Assembly: GCA_902800595.1 (NCBI GenBank)
Contig: CADCFA010000011.1
Span: 1-64,000, forward strand
DNA from: an uncultured Prevotellaceae bacterium
GTDB taxonomy: Bacteria > Bacteroidota > Bacteroidia > Bacteroidales > Bacteroidaceae
Length of the DNA stretch: 64,000 nt
Direction: 5' to 3'
The position numbers and the translations under genes are program-made. Positions within the stretch are counted from its first letter, which is position 1. Each line of letters opens with the position of its first letter. Of the stretch, positions 33,918 through 41,227 are shown one piece after another. The notes below the pieces were generated by a model. The model did not search any database. It was not told the DNA's origin and saw only the letters and a program-made list of their open reading frames with translations.

Positions 33918-34349
33918 ATGTCAATATTCGGAAGTGAATCAAAATTCGAGAGTAGTGTGAAGTTTGTGCCCTACTCTCAGCAGGCAGTCTATCATAACAT
34001 CAGCGACCTGAGAAACCTTGAGAAGGTGCGTGATCGTGTGCCCGAGGATAAGGTCAACGACTTCAGCTTCGATCAGGACACGGTGAGTCTCAACGTGGCG
34101 CCTGTAGGCCAGCTGAAGCTCCGTATTTGTGAACGTGAGGAACCTAAGTGCGTGAAGTTTGAGACGGTAGAGTCGCCCGTTCCCTTCAATGTATGGGTAC
34201 AGGTACTGCCTGTGGATGAGAACAACGCCAAGATGAAGGTGACGGTGAAGGCAGAGCTGCCCCCGTTTATTAAGAGTATGGTTGAAAAGCCCTTGCAGGA
34301 CGGTGTGGAGCAGATTGCCAACGCCCTTGCGCAGGTGCCTTATGTGTAA
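33918..34349 (+). CDS. SRPBCC/START-like family protein
   Basis: A 143-residue protein predicted as a single helix-grip (START-like) domain, with beta strands alternating through KLRICEREEPKCVKFETV and a long C-terminal helix (FIKSMVEKPLQDGVEQIANAL). These bind hydrophobic ligands; this member has no known role. The ATG at 33918 is chosen over the GTG at 33897, which would add seven residues. It sits between pyrE and argH. Confidence 0.75.
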   Translation: MSIFGSESKFESSVKFVPYSQQAVYHNISDLRNLEKVRDRVPEDKVNDFSFDQDTVSLNVAPVGQLKLRICEREEPKCVKFETVESPVPFNVWVQVLPVDENNAKMKVTVKAELPPFIKSMVEKPLQDGVEQIANALAQVPYV

Positions 34350-34382
34350 AGGTAAAAAGGTAAAAAGGTAAAAGGGTAAAAA
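34350..34382 (+). repeat. GGTAAAAA octamer tract before argH
   Basis: GGT starts at 34351, 34359, 34367 and 34375, an exact 8-bp period. The tract fills the gap between the SRPBCC stop and AAAGGAAAG before the argH ATG. The same octamer precedes dprA, and a 19-base inverted copy lies in the gene just after argH. Confidence 0.85.
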
Positions 34383-34390
34383 AAGGAAAG

Positions 34391-35725
34391 ATGAAACTCT
34401 GGGAAAAGAATTTTGAGGTAAATAAGGAGATAGAGCGCTTCACGGTGGGACGAGACCGTGAGATGGATCTCTATCTGGCGAAATACGACGTGCTGGGCTC
34501 GATGGCTCACATCACGATGCTGGAGAGTATCGGCCTGTTGGAGAAAGACGAACTCACACAGCTGCTGGCAGAGCTCAAGAACATCTACCAGCTGGCAGAG
34601 CGTGGTGAGTTTGTGATAGAGGAAGGCGTAGAGGATGTCCACTCCCAGGTGGAGATGATCCTCACCCGTCGTCTGGGCGATATGGGTAAGAAGATCCACT
34701 CAGGTCGCAGCCGCAACGATCAGGTGCTGGTTGACTTGAAGCTCTTCACCCGTCATGAGCTGAAGGAGATTGCCGACGAAGTAAAGATCCTCTTCGACGA
34801 GCTGATTCAGAAGAGCAACCAGTATAAGGATGTGCTCATGCCCGGTTACACCCATCTGCAGATAGCCATGCCCTCCAGTTTCGGACTCTGGTTCGGAGCC
34901 TATGCCGAGAGCCTCACCGACGACATGCTGTTCCTGCAGGCAGCCTATAAGATGACCAACCGCAACCCGCTTGGCTCTGCTGCAGGCTATGGCTCTTCCT
35001 TCCCCCTCAACCGCACGATGACCACAGAGCTGTTGGGTTTCGACTCGATGGACTATAACGTGGTCTATGCCCAGATGGGGCGCGGTAAGATGGAGCGCAA
35101 CGTGGGCTTCGCCATCGCCACCATCGCCGGCACCCTGGCAAAGCTGGCCTTCGATGCCTGTCTGTTCAACTCCCAGAACTTCTCCTTCGTGAAGCTCCCC
35201 AAGGAGTGCACCACTGGTTCGAGCATCATGCCCCATAAGAAGAATCCCGATGTCTTCGAGCTGATCCGTGCCAAGTCCAACAAGCTCCAGTCGCTGCCCC
35301 AGCAGGTGATGCTCATCATGAACAACCTGCCCTGTGGCTACTTCCGCGACCTGCAGATCATCAAGGAGGTATTCCTGCCAGCCTTCGACGAGCTGAAGGA
35401 CTGTCTGCAGATGGCAGCCTACATTATTAATAAGATAGAGGTCAACGAGCATATCCTCGACAACCCGATGTACGACCCGATGTTCAGTGTCGAGGAGGTG
35501 AACCGCCTCGCTGCCAACGGCATGCCCTTCCGCGATGCCTATAAGAAGGTGGGCCTCGACATCGAGGCAGGCAAGTTCCGCGCCAGCCACGATATCCATC
35601 ATACCCACGAAGGCTCTATCGGCAATCTCTGCAACGATCAGATCAGTCAGCTGATGCAGCAGACCCTCGACGGCTTCCACTTCGAGCGTATGACTGAGGC
35701 AGAACGTAAACTACTGGGCAGATGA
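34391..35725 (+). CDS. argH: Argininosuccinate lyase
   Basis: A 444-residue enzyme, the last step of arginine synthesis. The fumarase-superfamily signature GSSIMPHKKNPD is at about 276-287. Catalytic segments HSGRSRNDQ and GYTHLQ(I)A are present. It overlaps the next gene by ATGA. The leader is the octamer tract 34350-34382 with AAAGGAAAG as a likely ribosome-binding region. Confidence 0.97.
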   Translation: MKLWEKNFEVNKEIERFTVGRDREMDLYLAKYDVLGSMAHITMLESIGLLEKDELTQLLAELKNIYQLAERGEFVIEEGVEDVHSQVEMILTRRLGDMGKKIHSGRSRNDQVLVDLKLFTRHELKEIADEVKILFDELIQKSNQYKDVLMPGYTHLQIAMPSSFGLWFGAYAESLTDDMLFLQAAYKMTNRNPLGSAAGYGSSFPLNRTMTTELLGFDSMDYNVVYAQMGRGKMERNVGFAIATIAGTLAKLAFDACLFNSQNFSFVKLPKECTTGSSIMPHKKNPDVFELIRAKSNKLQSLPQQVMLIMNNLPCGYFRDLQIIKEVFLPAFDELKDCLQMAAYIINKIEVNEHILDNPMYDPMFSVEEVNRLAANGMPFRDAYKKVGLDIEAGKFRASHDIHHTHEGSIGNLCNDQISQLMQQTLDGFHFERMTEAERKLLGR

Positions 35726-36282
35726 AGAAAGTTCTTTTACCCTTTTACCTTTTCACCCTTTTACTGTTATCGGCCTGCAACGCCAACGACAGTATCAGCC
35801 GTGAGAACCGTTGCAGTTTCATCTTCGACACCACCCTTCACCCCCTGCCCTGTCATCTCACGGGCATCTTAGGCAACAGCGGGCATTTCTGCGTGGTTCA
35901 GACCTATGCCGATAATAAGGGTATCCGCCATCTGAAGACGATCCGCAACTACGACAACGCGACAGACGATGTGGCGCTCACCACAGCCCGTGAGACACAG
36001 TTCAATTACTATCTTGGTGCCAACGACTGTATCATCATCGGCACCAGCACCTACGACTTCACCCTTCAGGCTTACGACGGCCAGTGCCCCAACTGCCTCT
36101 CTGAGCTCGGAGGCTACAGCTATCCCCTCACCTGGCAGGACAATGGGCAGCAGCTCCGCTGTGCCAGGTGCAGCCGCAGCTACGATGTCAATAACGGCAT
36201 CGTGACAGAAGGAGCGTCAGGCCGACAGCTCCTCAGATATATGGCAGCCTATGACGGCGGTATCATCCGCGCCTGGAACTAA
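35722..36282 (+). CDS. Lipoprotein with two CxxC pairs
   Basis: A 186-residue lipoprotein (lipobox LLSAC, Cys19). The C-terminal half has CPNC (122-125) and CARC (147-150), followed by SYDVNNG and a GASG turn. The layout is like a Rieske fold in which histidines are replaced by cysteines, or a zinc ribbon. I do not assign a function. The signal peptide core (LLPFYLFTLLLL) is encoded by the pyrimidine-rich repeat 35734-35765. The gene overlaps argH by four bases. Confidence 0.78.
   Translation: MKKVLLPFYLFTLLLLSACNANDSISRENRCSFIFDTTLHPLPCHLTGILGNSGHFCVVQTYADNKGIRHLKTIRNYDNATDDVALTTARETQFNYYLGANDCIIIGTSTYDFTLQAYDGQCPNCLSELGGYSYPLTWQDNGQQLRCARCSRSYDVNNGIVTEGASGRQLLRYMAAYDGGIIRAWN
35734..35765 (+). 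repeat. Inverted copy of the GGTAAAAA-type tract, inside a signal-peptide coding region
   Basis: The reverse complement contains AAAAGGTAAAAGGGTAAAA, 19 bases also found at about 34364-34382. So the same repeat flanks argH in inverted orientation. Here it is translated as hydrophobic signal-peptide residues. Confidence 0.75.
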
Positions 36283-36310
36283 GCCAAAAATCTAAAAATT
36301 GTGTAAAATA

Positions 36311-36342
36311 TTTGGCTATTCCAATTATTAGGCTTACCTTTG
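36311..36342 (+). promoter_or_regulatory. tRNA-Leu promoter
   Basis: TTTG (36311-36314), exactly 20 bases, TACCTTTG (36335-36342), 40 bp before the mature 5' end. Confidence 0.85.
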
Positions 36343-36381
36343 CAGCCGTGATTAAAAAATCAAGCCTATAGAGAAAGGCTT

Positions 36382-36467
36382 GCCGTGATGGTGGAATTGG
36401 TAGACACGAGGGACTTAAAATCCCTTGACTAGAAATGGTTGTGCGGGTTCGAGTCCCGCTCGCGGCA
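36382..36467 (+). tRNA. tRNA-Leu (TAA)
   Basis: Acceptor stem GCCGTGA with TCGCGGC, discriminator A. The anticodon stem is AGGGA/TCCCT with loop CTTAAAA, anticodon TAA. The long variable arm (around GACTAGAAATGGTTG) is typical of leucine tRNAs. The T arm is GCGGGTTCGAGTCCCGC. CCA is not encoded. Confidence 0.96.
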
Positions 36468-36491
36468 CTAATACTATAACACTTCATTAAT

Positions 36492-38156
36492 ATGCAGAAA
36501 AAAAAGCTCCTTCTACTGACTGTAGTATCTACAATGCTCTCCACTTCATGCTCGAAGTTGGGACCCCTCTCGGCAGACCAGTTCTCAGTGACCCCCAATC
36601 CGTTAGAAACCAAGGGCGGTGTGGTTCCCGCTACCATCAACGGCCATTTCCCCGAAAAGTATATGAACAAGAAGGCTGTGGTGACCGTCATCCCCGAGTT
36701 GCGCTATGACAACGGCGAGCGGGTGAAAGGCGCGCCTGCCACCTTCCAGGGAGAGAATGTGGCAGCCAACAACCAGACCATCGCCTACCGCACCGGCGGC
36801 AACTACACGCTGAATACCGACTTCGCCTATGCCGACTGCAACAAGGCAGAGCTCTATATGACCTTTGATGCCCGACTGGGCTCCAAACAGGTCTCGATTC
36901 CCGAAGTCAAGGTAGCCAACGGCGTCATTGCCACCTCTGAGCTCTATCGCCGCACGGTGACGACGGCTCAGGCAGCATTGGCACCCGATGCCTATCAGCG
37001 CATCACCCAGAAGAAGCAGGAGGCAAATATCAAGTTCCTGATCCAGCAGGCCAACCTGCGCAAGAGCGAACTGAAGAACAACTCCGTCAAGGAGTTCATC
37101 AGGATGCTCAAGCAGATCAACGACGACCAGGAAGGACTGCGACTGCAGAATGTGGAAGTGTCGGCATACACCTCACCCGATGGCGGCTTCAGCATCAACG
37201 ACAAGCTGGCCAACGAGCGTCAGAAGGTGTCAGAGCAGTATGTGAACCAGGAGCTGAAGAAGCTGAAGATCGATACCAATGTCGATGCCAGATATACAGC
37301 ACAGGACTGGGACGGATTCCAGGAACTGGTGAAAGCCAGCAACATCCAGGATAAGGACATCATCCTGCGCGTGCTGTCGATGTATAAGGATCCTCAGGAG
37401 CGCGAACAGCAGATCAAGAATATCTCATCCGCCTTCCGCGAACTCGCTGACGGCATCCTGCCCCAGCTGCGCCGCTCACGCCTCATCCTCAACTACGAGG
37501 TGATAGGCCGCAGCGACCAGCAGATTCTCGATCAGATCAAGGCAGACCCCAAGAAGCTCAGCATCGAGGAGCTGCTCTATGGCGCTGCCCTCAAGGAGAC
37601 ACCGGCGGAACAGGAAACCGTCTATAAGCTGGCAACCACCGTCTATCCCAATGACGCACGCGCCTATAACAACCTCGCAACCATTGCCTATGCCCGTGGA
37701 GACTACGAGGCAGCCAGGACACTGCTGGCACAGGCACTGCGCATCAATGCCCAGCTCCCTGAGGCAAAAGCCAACCAGGCACTGCTGGCCCTGCAGAACG
37801 GCGACGTGAAGACCGCAGACCTTTATATCGCATCAGCCACAGGCGCCAACGGACTGTCAGAAGTGCTGGGCAACCTGAATCTCGCAAAGGGCAACTACGC
37901 ACAGGCAGAGCAGGACTTCGGCAACAACATCTCCAACAGCGCTGCGCTGGCACAGATCCTCAACAAGCACTATGCCGCTGCAGAGGCCACCCTGAAGCAG
38001 ATCCGCCAGGCAGATGCCGTCACCGACTATCTGAGAGCCATCGTCTATACCCACCTGGGCAACACCACAGATGCCAGAGAAGCCTTGAGTAAGGCAACAG
38101 GCAAGGATGAGCGTCTGGCAAGATATGCGGAGAACGATCTGGAACTAAGCAGATAA
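36492..38156 (+). CDS. TPR and OmpA-like lipoprotein
   Basis: A 554-residue lipoprotein (lipobox STSC, Cys20). Residues 30-150 are beta-rich. An OmpA-like segment (SAYTSPDGGFSINDKLANER near 220-245) suggests peptidoglycan contact. The C-terminal third holds at least three TPR units (AYNNLATIAYARGDYEAARTL and following). It probably acts in the periplasm as an assembly or cell-wall-associated factor. It follows tRNA-Leu by 24 bp and precedes the thioredoxin-fold lipoprotein by 4 bp. Confidence 0.82.
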   Translation: MQKKKLLLLTVVSTMLSTSCSKLGPLSADQFSVTPNPLETKGGVVPATINGHFPEKYMNKKAVVTVIPELRYDNGERVKGAPATFQGENVAANNQTIAYRTGGNYTLNTDFAYADCNKAELYMTFDARLGSKQVSIPEVKVANGVIATSELYRRTVTTAQAALAPDAYQRITQKKQEANIKFLIQQANLRKSELKNNSVKEFIRMLKQINDDQEGLRLQNVEVSAYTSPDGGFSINDKLANERQKVSEQYVNQELKKLKIDTNVDARYTAQDWDGFQELVKASNIQDKDIILRVLSMYKDPQEREQQIKNISSAFRELADGILPQLRRSRLILNYEVIGRSDQQILDQIKADPKKLSIEELLYGAALKETPAEQETVYKLATTVYPNDARAYNNLATIAYARGDYEAARTLLAQALRINAQLPEAKANQALLALQNGDVKTADLYIASATGANGLSEVLGNLNLAKGNYAQAEQDFGNNISNSAALAQILNKHYAAAEATLKQIRQADAVTDYLRAIVYTHLGNTTDAREALSKATGKDERLARYAENDLELSR

Positions 38157-38160
38157 GACG

Positions 38161-39189
38161 ATGAAGAAGGGATTCGGTATTTTGACGATGCTCCTGGGGC
38201 TGGTGCTCCTTACGGGCTGCGGAGAAAGGCGCAAGACGTTCCTGCTGGAGGGAACCTTCAAAGGTTTCAACCAAGGCGAGCTATACATCTGCGGCATCGA
38301 TGGTAAGTTCCCCATCGACACCGTTGCCGTTGTCAAAAGCCAGTTCCACTATGAAGTAGCCCTCGAAGAGCCAACCGCCTTTATCGTCATCTTCCCCAAC
38401 TACTCCGAAGTGCCCGTCTATGGAGAAAAAGGCGCAGCGGTTACGATAGAAGGCGATGTGTCCCACCTGCGTGAGATTGATGTGGAAGGCACTAAGGAGA
38501 ATGAGGTGCTGACGGCCTACCGCAAGAAGACCAGCCAGCAGACACCCCCTGAGGTAGCCCTCTCCACGGAGCAGTTCATCAAGGATAACCCCACCTCGCC
38601 CTTCGCCACCTACCTGATCCGTAAGATCTTCATACAGTCGCCCCAGCCCGACTACAAACGCGCCACCGAACTCATGTCGCTCGTCATCAAGTCCGACCCC
38701 AATGCCTCAGAGGCGATGAAAGCCCAGATGAAGTATCTGGATGGACTGAGCTATCTGAAGGATGGTAGTCGCCTGCCCTCGTTTACCGCTGTCGGCATCA
38801 ACGGAGAAGACATCAAGTCATCCGACCTGAACGCCAAGGTCAATGTCATCACGGTATGGAACATGTCTAACTACGAGGGACAAGGCACCCTGCGCCAGCT
38901 GCAGGATCGGCAGAAGAAGGTAGGCGAGAAAAACCTGAAGGTGCTGACTGTCTGTCTTGATGCCGATGTCAAAGCATGCAAGAAGCACTTGGAGAGAGAC
39001 TCCATCACCTGGAGCACCATCTGTGACGGACGACTTTGGGACACCCCCATCCTCAGCCGAACGGGCCTCTCCTACATCCCTGACAACATCCTGACCGACG
39101 ACAAAGGCAAGATCATAGCCCATTCGCTAAGTCAGAATGAGCTGATGAGAAAGATAGACAAACTCCTACCGAAAAAGGAGGAGCCATAA
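38161..39189 (+). CDS. DUF4369/thioredoxin-fold lipoprotein lacking CxxC
   Basis: A 342-residue lipoprotein (lipobox LTGC, Cys20). The N-terminal beta domain (LLEGTFKGFNQGELYICG onward) is DUF4369-like. The C-terminal ~140 residues follow a TlpA/AhpC-like thioredoxin fold (LPSFTAVGINGEDIKSSDL, VNVITVWNMSNYEGQG). Where a redox CxxC would be expected after VITVW the sequence is NMSNYEG, so no disulfide exchange is expected. The single cysteines further on do not form a pair. Possibly a binding or scaffold role. Confidence 0.8.
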   Translation: MKKGFGILTMLLGLVLLTGCGERRKTFLLEGTFKGFNQGELYICGIDGKFPIDTVAVVKSQFHYEVALEEPTAFIVIFPNYSEVPVYGEKGAAVTIEGDVSHLREIDVEGTKENEVLTAYRKKTSQQTPPEVALSTEQFIKDNPTSPFATYLIRKIFIQSPQPDYKRATELMSLVIKSDPNASEAMKAQMKYLDGLSYLKDGSRLPSFTAVGINGEDIKSSDLNAKVNVITVWNMSNYEGQGTLRQLQDRQKKVGEKNLKVLTVCLDADVKACKKHLERDSITWSTICDGRLWDTPILSRTGLSYIPDNILTDDKGKIIAHSLSQNELMRKIDKLLPKKEEP

Positions 39190-39223
39190 AATAAAACATT
39201 TCCAATTGTTAAACCCTGATACT

Positions 39224-40771
39224 ATGCTGATAAAAACTTTTTGTGCCGAAGTAATGGGCTTAGAGGCTACCACCATTACCATCGAAGTTAGTCTGACAAG
39301 AGGTGTGATGTTCCACTTGTCGGGATTGGCTGATACAGCTGTCAAAGAAAGCTATGACCGCATCCGTGCAGCCATTCAGAACGTAGGCTTCAAACTGTCG
39401 CCTGCCGATATGACGATCAACCTCAGTCCCGCTGACATCCGGAAGGAAGGTAGTGGTTACGACCTGTCGTTAGCCATCGGCATATTAGCAGCTCACGGGA
39501 AAGTGAGCGACAGTATGCTACATGACTATATGCTGATAGGCGAACTCGGTCTTGACGGACAACTGAAACCCGTCAGTGGTGTGCTCTCAGTAGCCATCCG
39601 GGCTAAGAAGGAGAACTTCAAGGGACTGATAGTACCTCAAGAGAACGCACGAGAGGCAGCTGTGGTTGACGGACTCGATATCTACGGCATCAATAGTCTG
39701 GCAGACGTCATCGGCTTCTTTAACGGATGCGAGACATTTGAGCCAACAGTAGTAGATACCAAAAAGGAATTCTATACACAGCAATATACCAGCGACCTCG
39801 ACTTTGCTGACGTGAAAGGTCAGGAGAGTGTAAAACGTGCCCTCGAGGTGGCAGCGGCTGGTGGACATAATGCCATCCTCATCGGACCTCCAGGAAGTGG
39901 AAAGTCTATGATGGCCAAGCGCCTGCCTAGCATCTTACCGCCACTCTCTTTAGCAGAGAGCTTAGAGACCACCCAGATTCACTCTGTAGCAGGGAAACTC
40001 TGTAACGGCACATCGCTGATAACGCAACGCCCCTTCCGCAGTCCGCATCACACGGTGTCACAGGTGGCGATGACAGGGGGTGGCAACAGAGCCCTTCCTG
40101 GCGAGGTCAGTATGGCGCATAATGGTGTGCTTTTCCTGGATGAGTTGCCGGAATTCAACAAGAGTACACTTGAGGTTTTACGACAGCCCCTTGAAGACCG
40201 CCATATCACCATCTCACGTGCCAGATATACGGTGGATTATCCTTGTTCATTTATGTTTGTAGCCTCGATGAACCCCTGCCCATGCGGCTACTATGGCGAC
40301 CCCACCCATCACTGTGTCTGTACACCAGGACAGATTCAACGTTACATGAACAAAATTTCAGGACCATTAATGGATCGTATAGACATACACTGTGAGGTGA
40401 CTGTTGTACCTTTCAAGCAACTTGCCCAGATGCAGGCTGGAGAGCCAAGCAGTGTCATCAGAGAGCGTGTCATCAAAGCCCGTCAGATACAAGAAGAGAG
40501 GTTCAAGGATTTCAAAGGCATCCATTGTAATGCCCAGATGACGGAGCGGATGATCCATCAGTTTGCTGAGCCCGGCGCCACCTCATTGGATATGCTTCGC
40601 ATGGCAATGGAACGGCTCAGCCTCTCAGCCCGTGCCTATAGCCGTATCCTGAAGGTGGCTCGTACCATCGCCGACCTTGAAGGCAGCGAGAAGGTACAGA
40701 GCCACCACATTGCAGAAGCCATCGGCTATCGCAGTCTTGACCGTGGTGACTGGGCTGAGCGTGGGGGATGA
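39224..40771 (+). CDS. YifB/ComM-family Mg-chelatase-like AAA+ ATPase
   Basis: A 515-residue protein. The N-terminal Lon-like/ribosomal S5-type fold (MLIKTFCAEVMGLEATTI) is followed by an AAA+ module with Walker A GPPGSGKS (221-228), Walker B LFLDELPEF and a Cys cluster (NPCPCGYYGD, HHCVC) near 350. ComM, the best-studied member, is a branch-migration helicase in natural transformation; with comF, recX and dprA this adds to a competence-type gene set. The ATG at 39224 is preferred to a TTG six codons upstream. Confidence 0.93.
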   Translation: MLIKTFCAEVMGLEATTITIEVSLTRGVMFHLSGLADTAVKESYDRIRAAIQNVGFKLSPADMTINLSPADIRKEGSGYDLSLAIGILAAHGKVSDSMLHDYMLIGELGLDGQLKPVSGVLSVAIRAKKENFKGLIVPQENAREAAVVDGLDIYGINSLADVIGFFNGCETFEPTVVDTKKEFYTQQYTSDLDFADVKGQESVKRALEVAAAGGHNAILIGPPGSGKSMMAKRLPSILPPLSLAESLETTQIHSVAGKLCNGTSLITQRPFRSPHHTVSQVAMTGGGNRALPGEVSMAHNGVLFLDELPEFNKSTLEVLRQPLEDRHITISRARYTVDYPCSFMFVASMNPCPCGYYGDPTHHCVCTPGQIQRYMNKISGPLMDRIDIHCEVTVVPFKQLAQMQAGEPSSVIRERVIKARQIQEERFKDFKGIHCNAQMTERMIHQFAEPGATSLDMLRMAMERLSLSARAYSRILKVARTIADLEGSEKVQSHHIAEAIGYRSLDRGDWAERGG

Positions 40772-40852
40772 GAGGGCTAAAAGCCTATCGGCTTCATTCA
40801 ACCTGAGGAAAAAGATGTATTTTCCGACAAAATCACCCCTTATCCCCCTACT

Positions 40853-40880
40853 TTGTCGCAAATCACTTCCGTTGTCGCAA
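40853..40880 (+). promoter_or_regulatory. Pair of 9-bp direct repeats upstream of the orphan peptide
   Basis: TTGTCGCAA at 40853-40861 and again at 40872-40880, 19 bp apart. They end 27 bp before the -33 element of the peptide promoter, a typical activator position. Confidence 0.55.
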
Positions 40881-40907
40881 CAACCTCAGGACAAAAATCA
40901 GCAAATG

Positions 40908-40939
40908 TTTGCCCACTTCCCCAAAACGCCATACCTTTG
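40908..40939 (+). promoter_or_regulatory. Promoter of the orphan double-glycine peptide
   Basis: TTTG (40908-40911), exactly 20 bases, TACCTTTG (40932-40939). Start near 40943, leader about 30 bases. Confidence 0.8.
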
Positions 40940-40971
40940 CCAACGCAAACAAGCAATAACGCCTGTCACTG

Positions 40972-41130
40972 ATGAATGAAATGAGCGCACGCGCTCTGTC
41001 AATGGAAGAGTTGGAGAATGTAAACGGTGGACGCGTCATGTTCCAGGGGGGATACAAAATTAAGGAGAAAATTGAGAAAATAAAAAACATCATTGATATA
41101 GACAAAAAGCGATATCGCGTAATTGCATAA
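40972..41130 (+). CDS. Orphan double-glycine leader peptide, cationic core
   Basis: A 52-residue precursor. The leader MNEMSARALSMEELENVNGG has the classic ELxxVxGG pattern cut by C39 peptidases (Gly19-Gly20). The 32-residue core begins RVMFQGG and then alternates Lys and Ile (KIKEKIEKIKNIIDIDKK), a likely cationic amphipathic helix, with no cysteine. Its own promoter lies at 40908-40939 and a strong terminator at 41189-41215, so it is a monocistronic gene. No exporter is adjacent; the nearest candidate is the C39 transporter at 22726-24930. Bacteriocin-like or signalling roles are possible. An alternative start is the in-frame ATG at 40981. Confidence 0.82.
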   Translation: MNEMSARALSMEELENVNGGRVMFQGGYKIKEKIEKIKNIIDIDKKRYRVIA

Positions 41131-41188
41131 AGATATAAGATATCAAATAAGAGAGGTAGAGACACCGCCCTTTAAGGATAAAGAAAGG

Positions 41189-41215
41189 GAGAGGCATCCG
41201 ATAAGGGTGCCTCTC
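41189..41215. terminator. Bidirectional terminator
   Basis: GAGAGGCATCC (41189-41199) pairs with GGGTGCCTCTC (41205-41215), loop GATAA, one T-G pair. The minus strand continues CCTTTCTTTATCC. It lies between the orphan peptide and the convergent AsmA-like gene. Confidence 0.85.
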
Positions 41216-41227
41216 TTGCATTTAATC

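Noticed and set aside
34700..35680. 326-codon frame antisense to argH
   Set aside because: It is the mirror of argH codon bias; argH is unambiguous on the plus strand, and the antisense protein has no recognisable domain.
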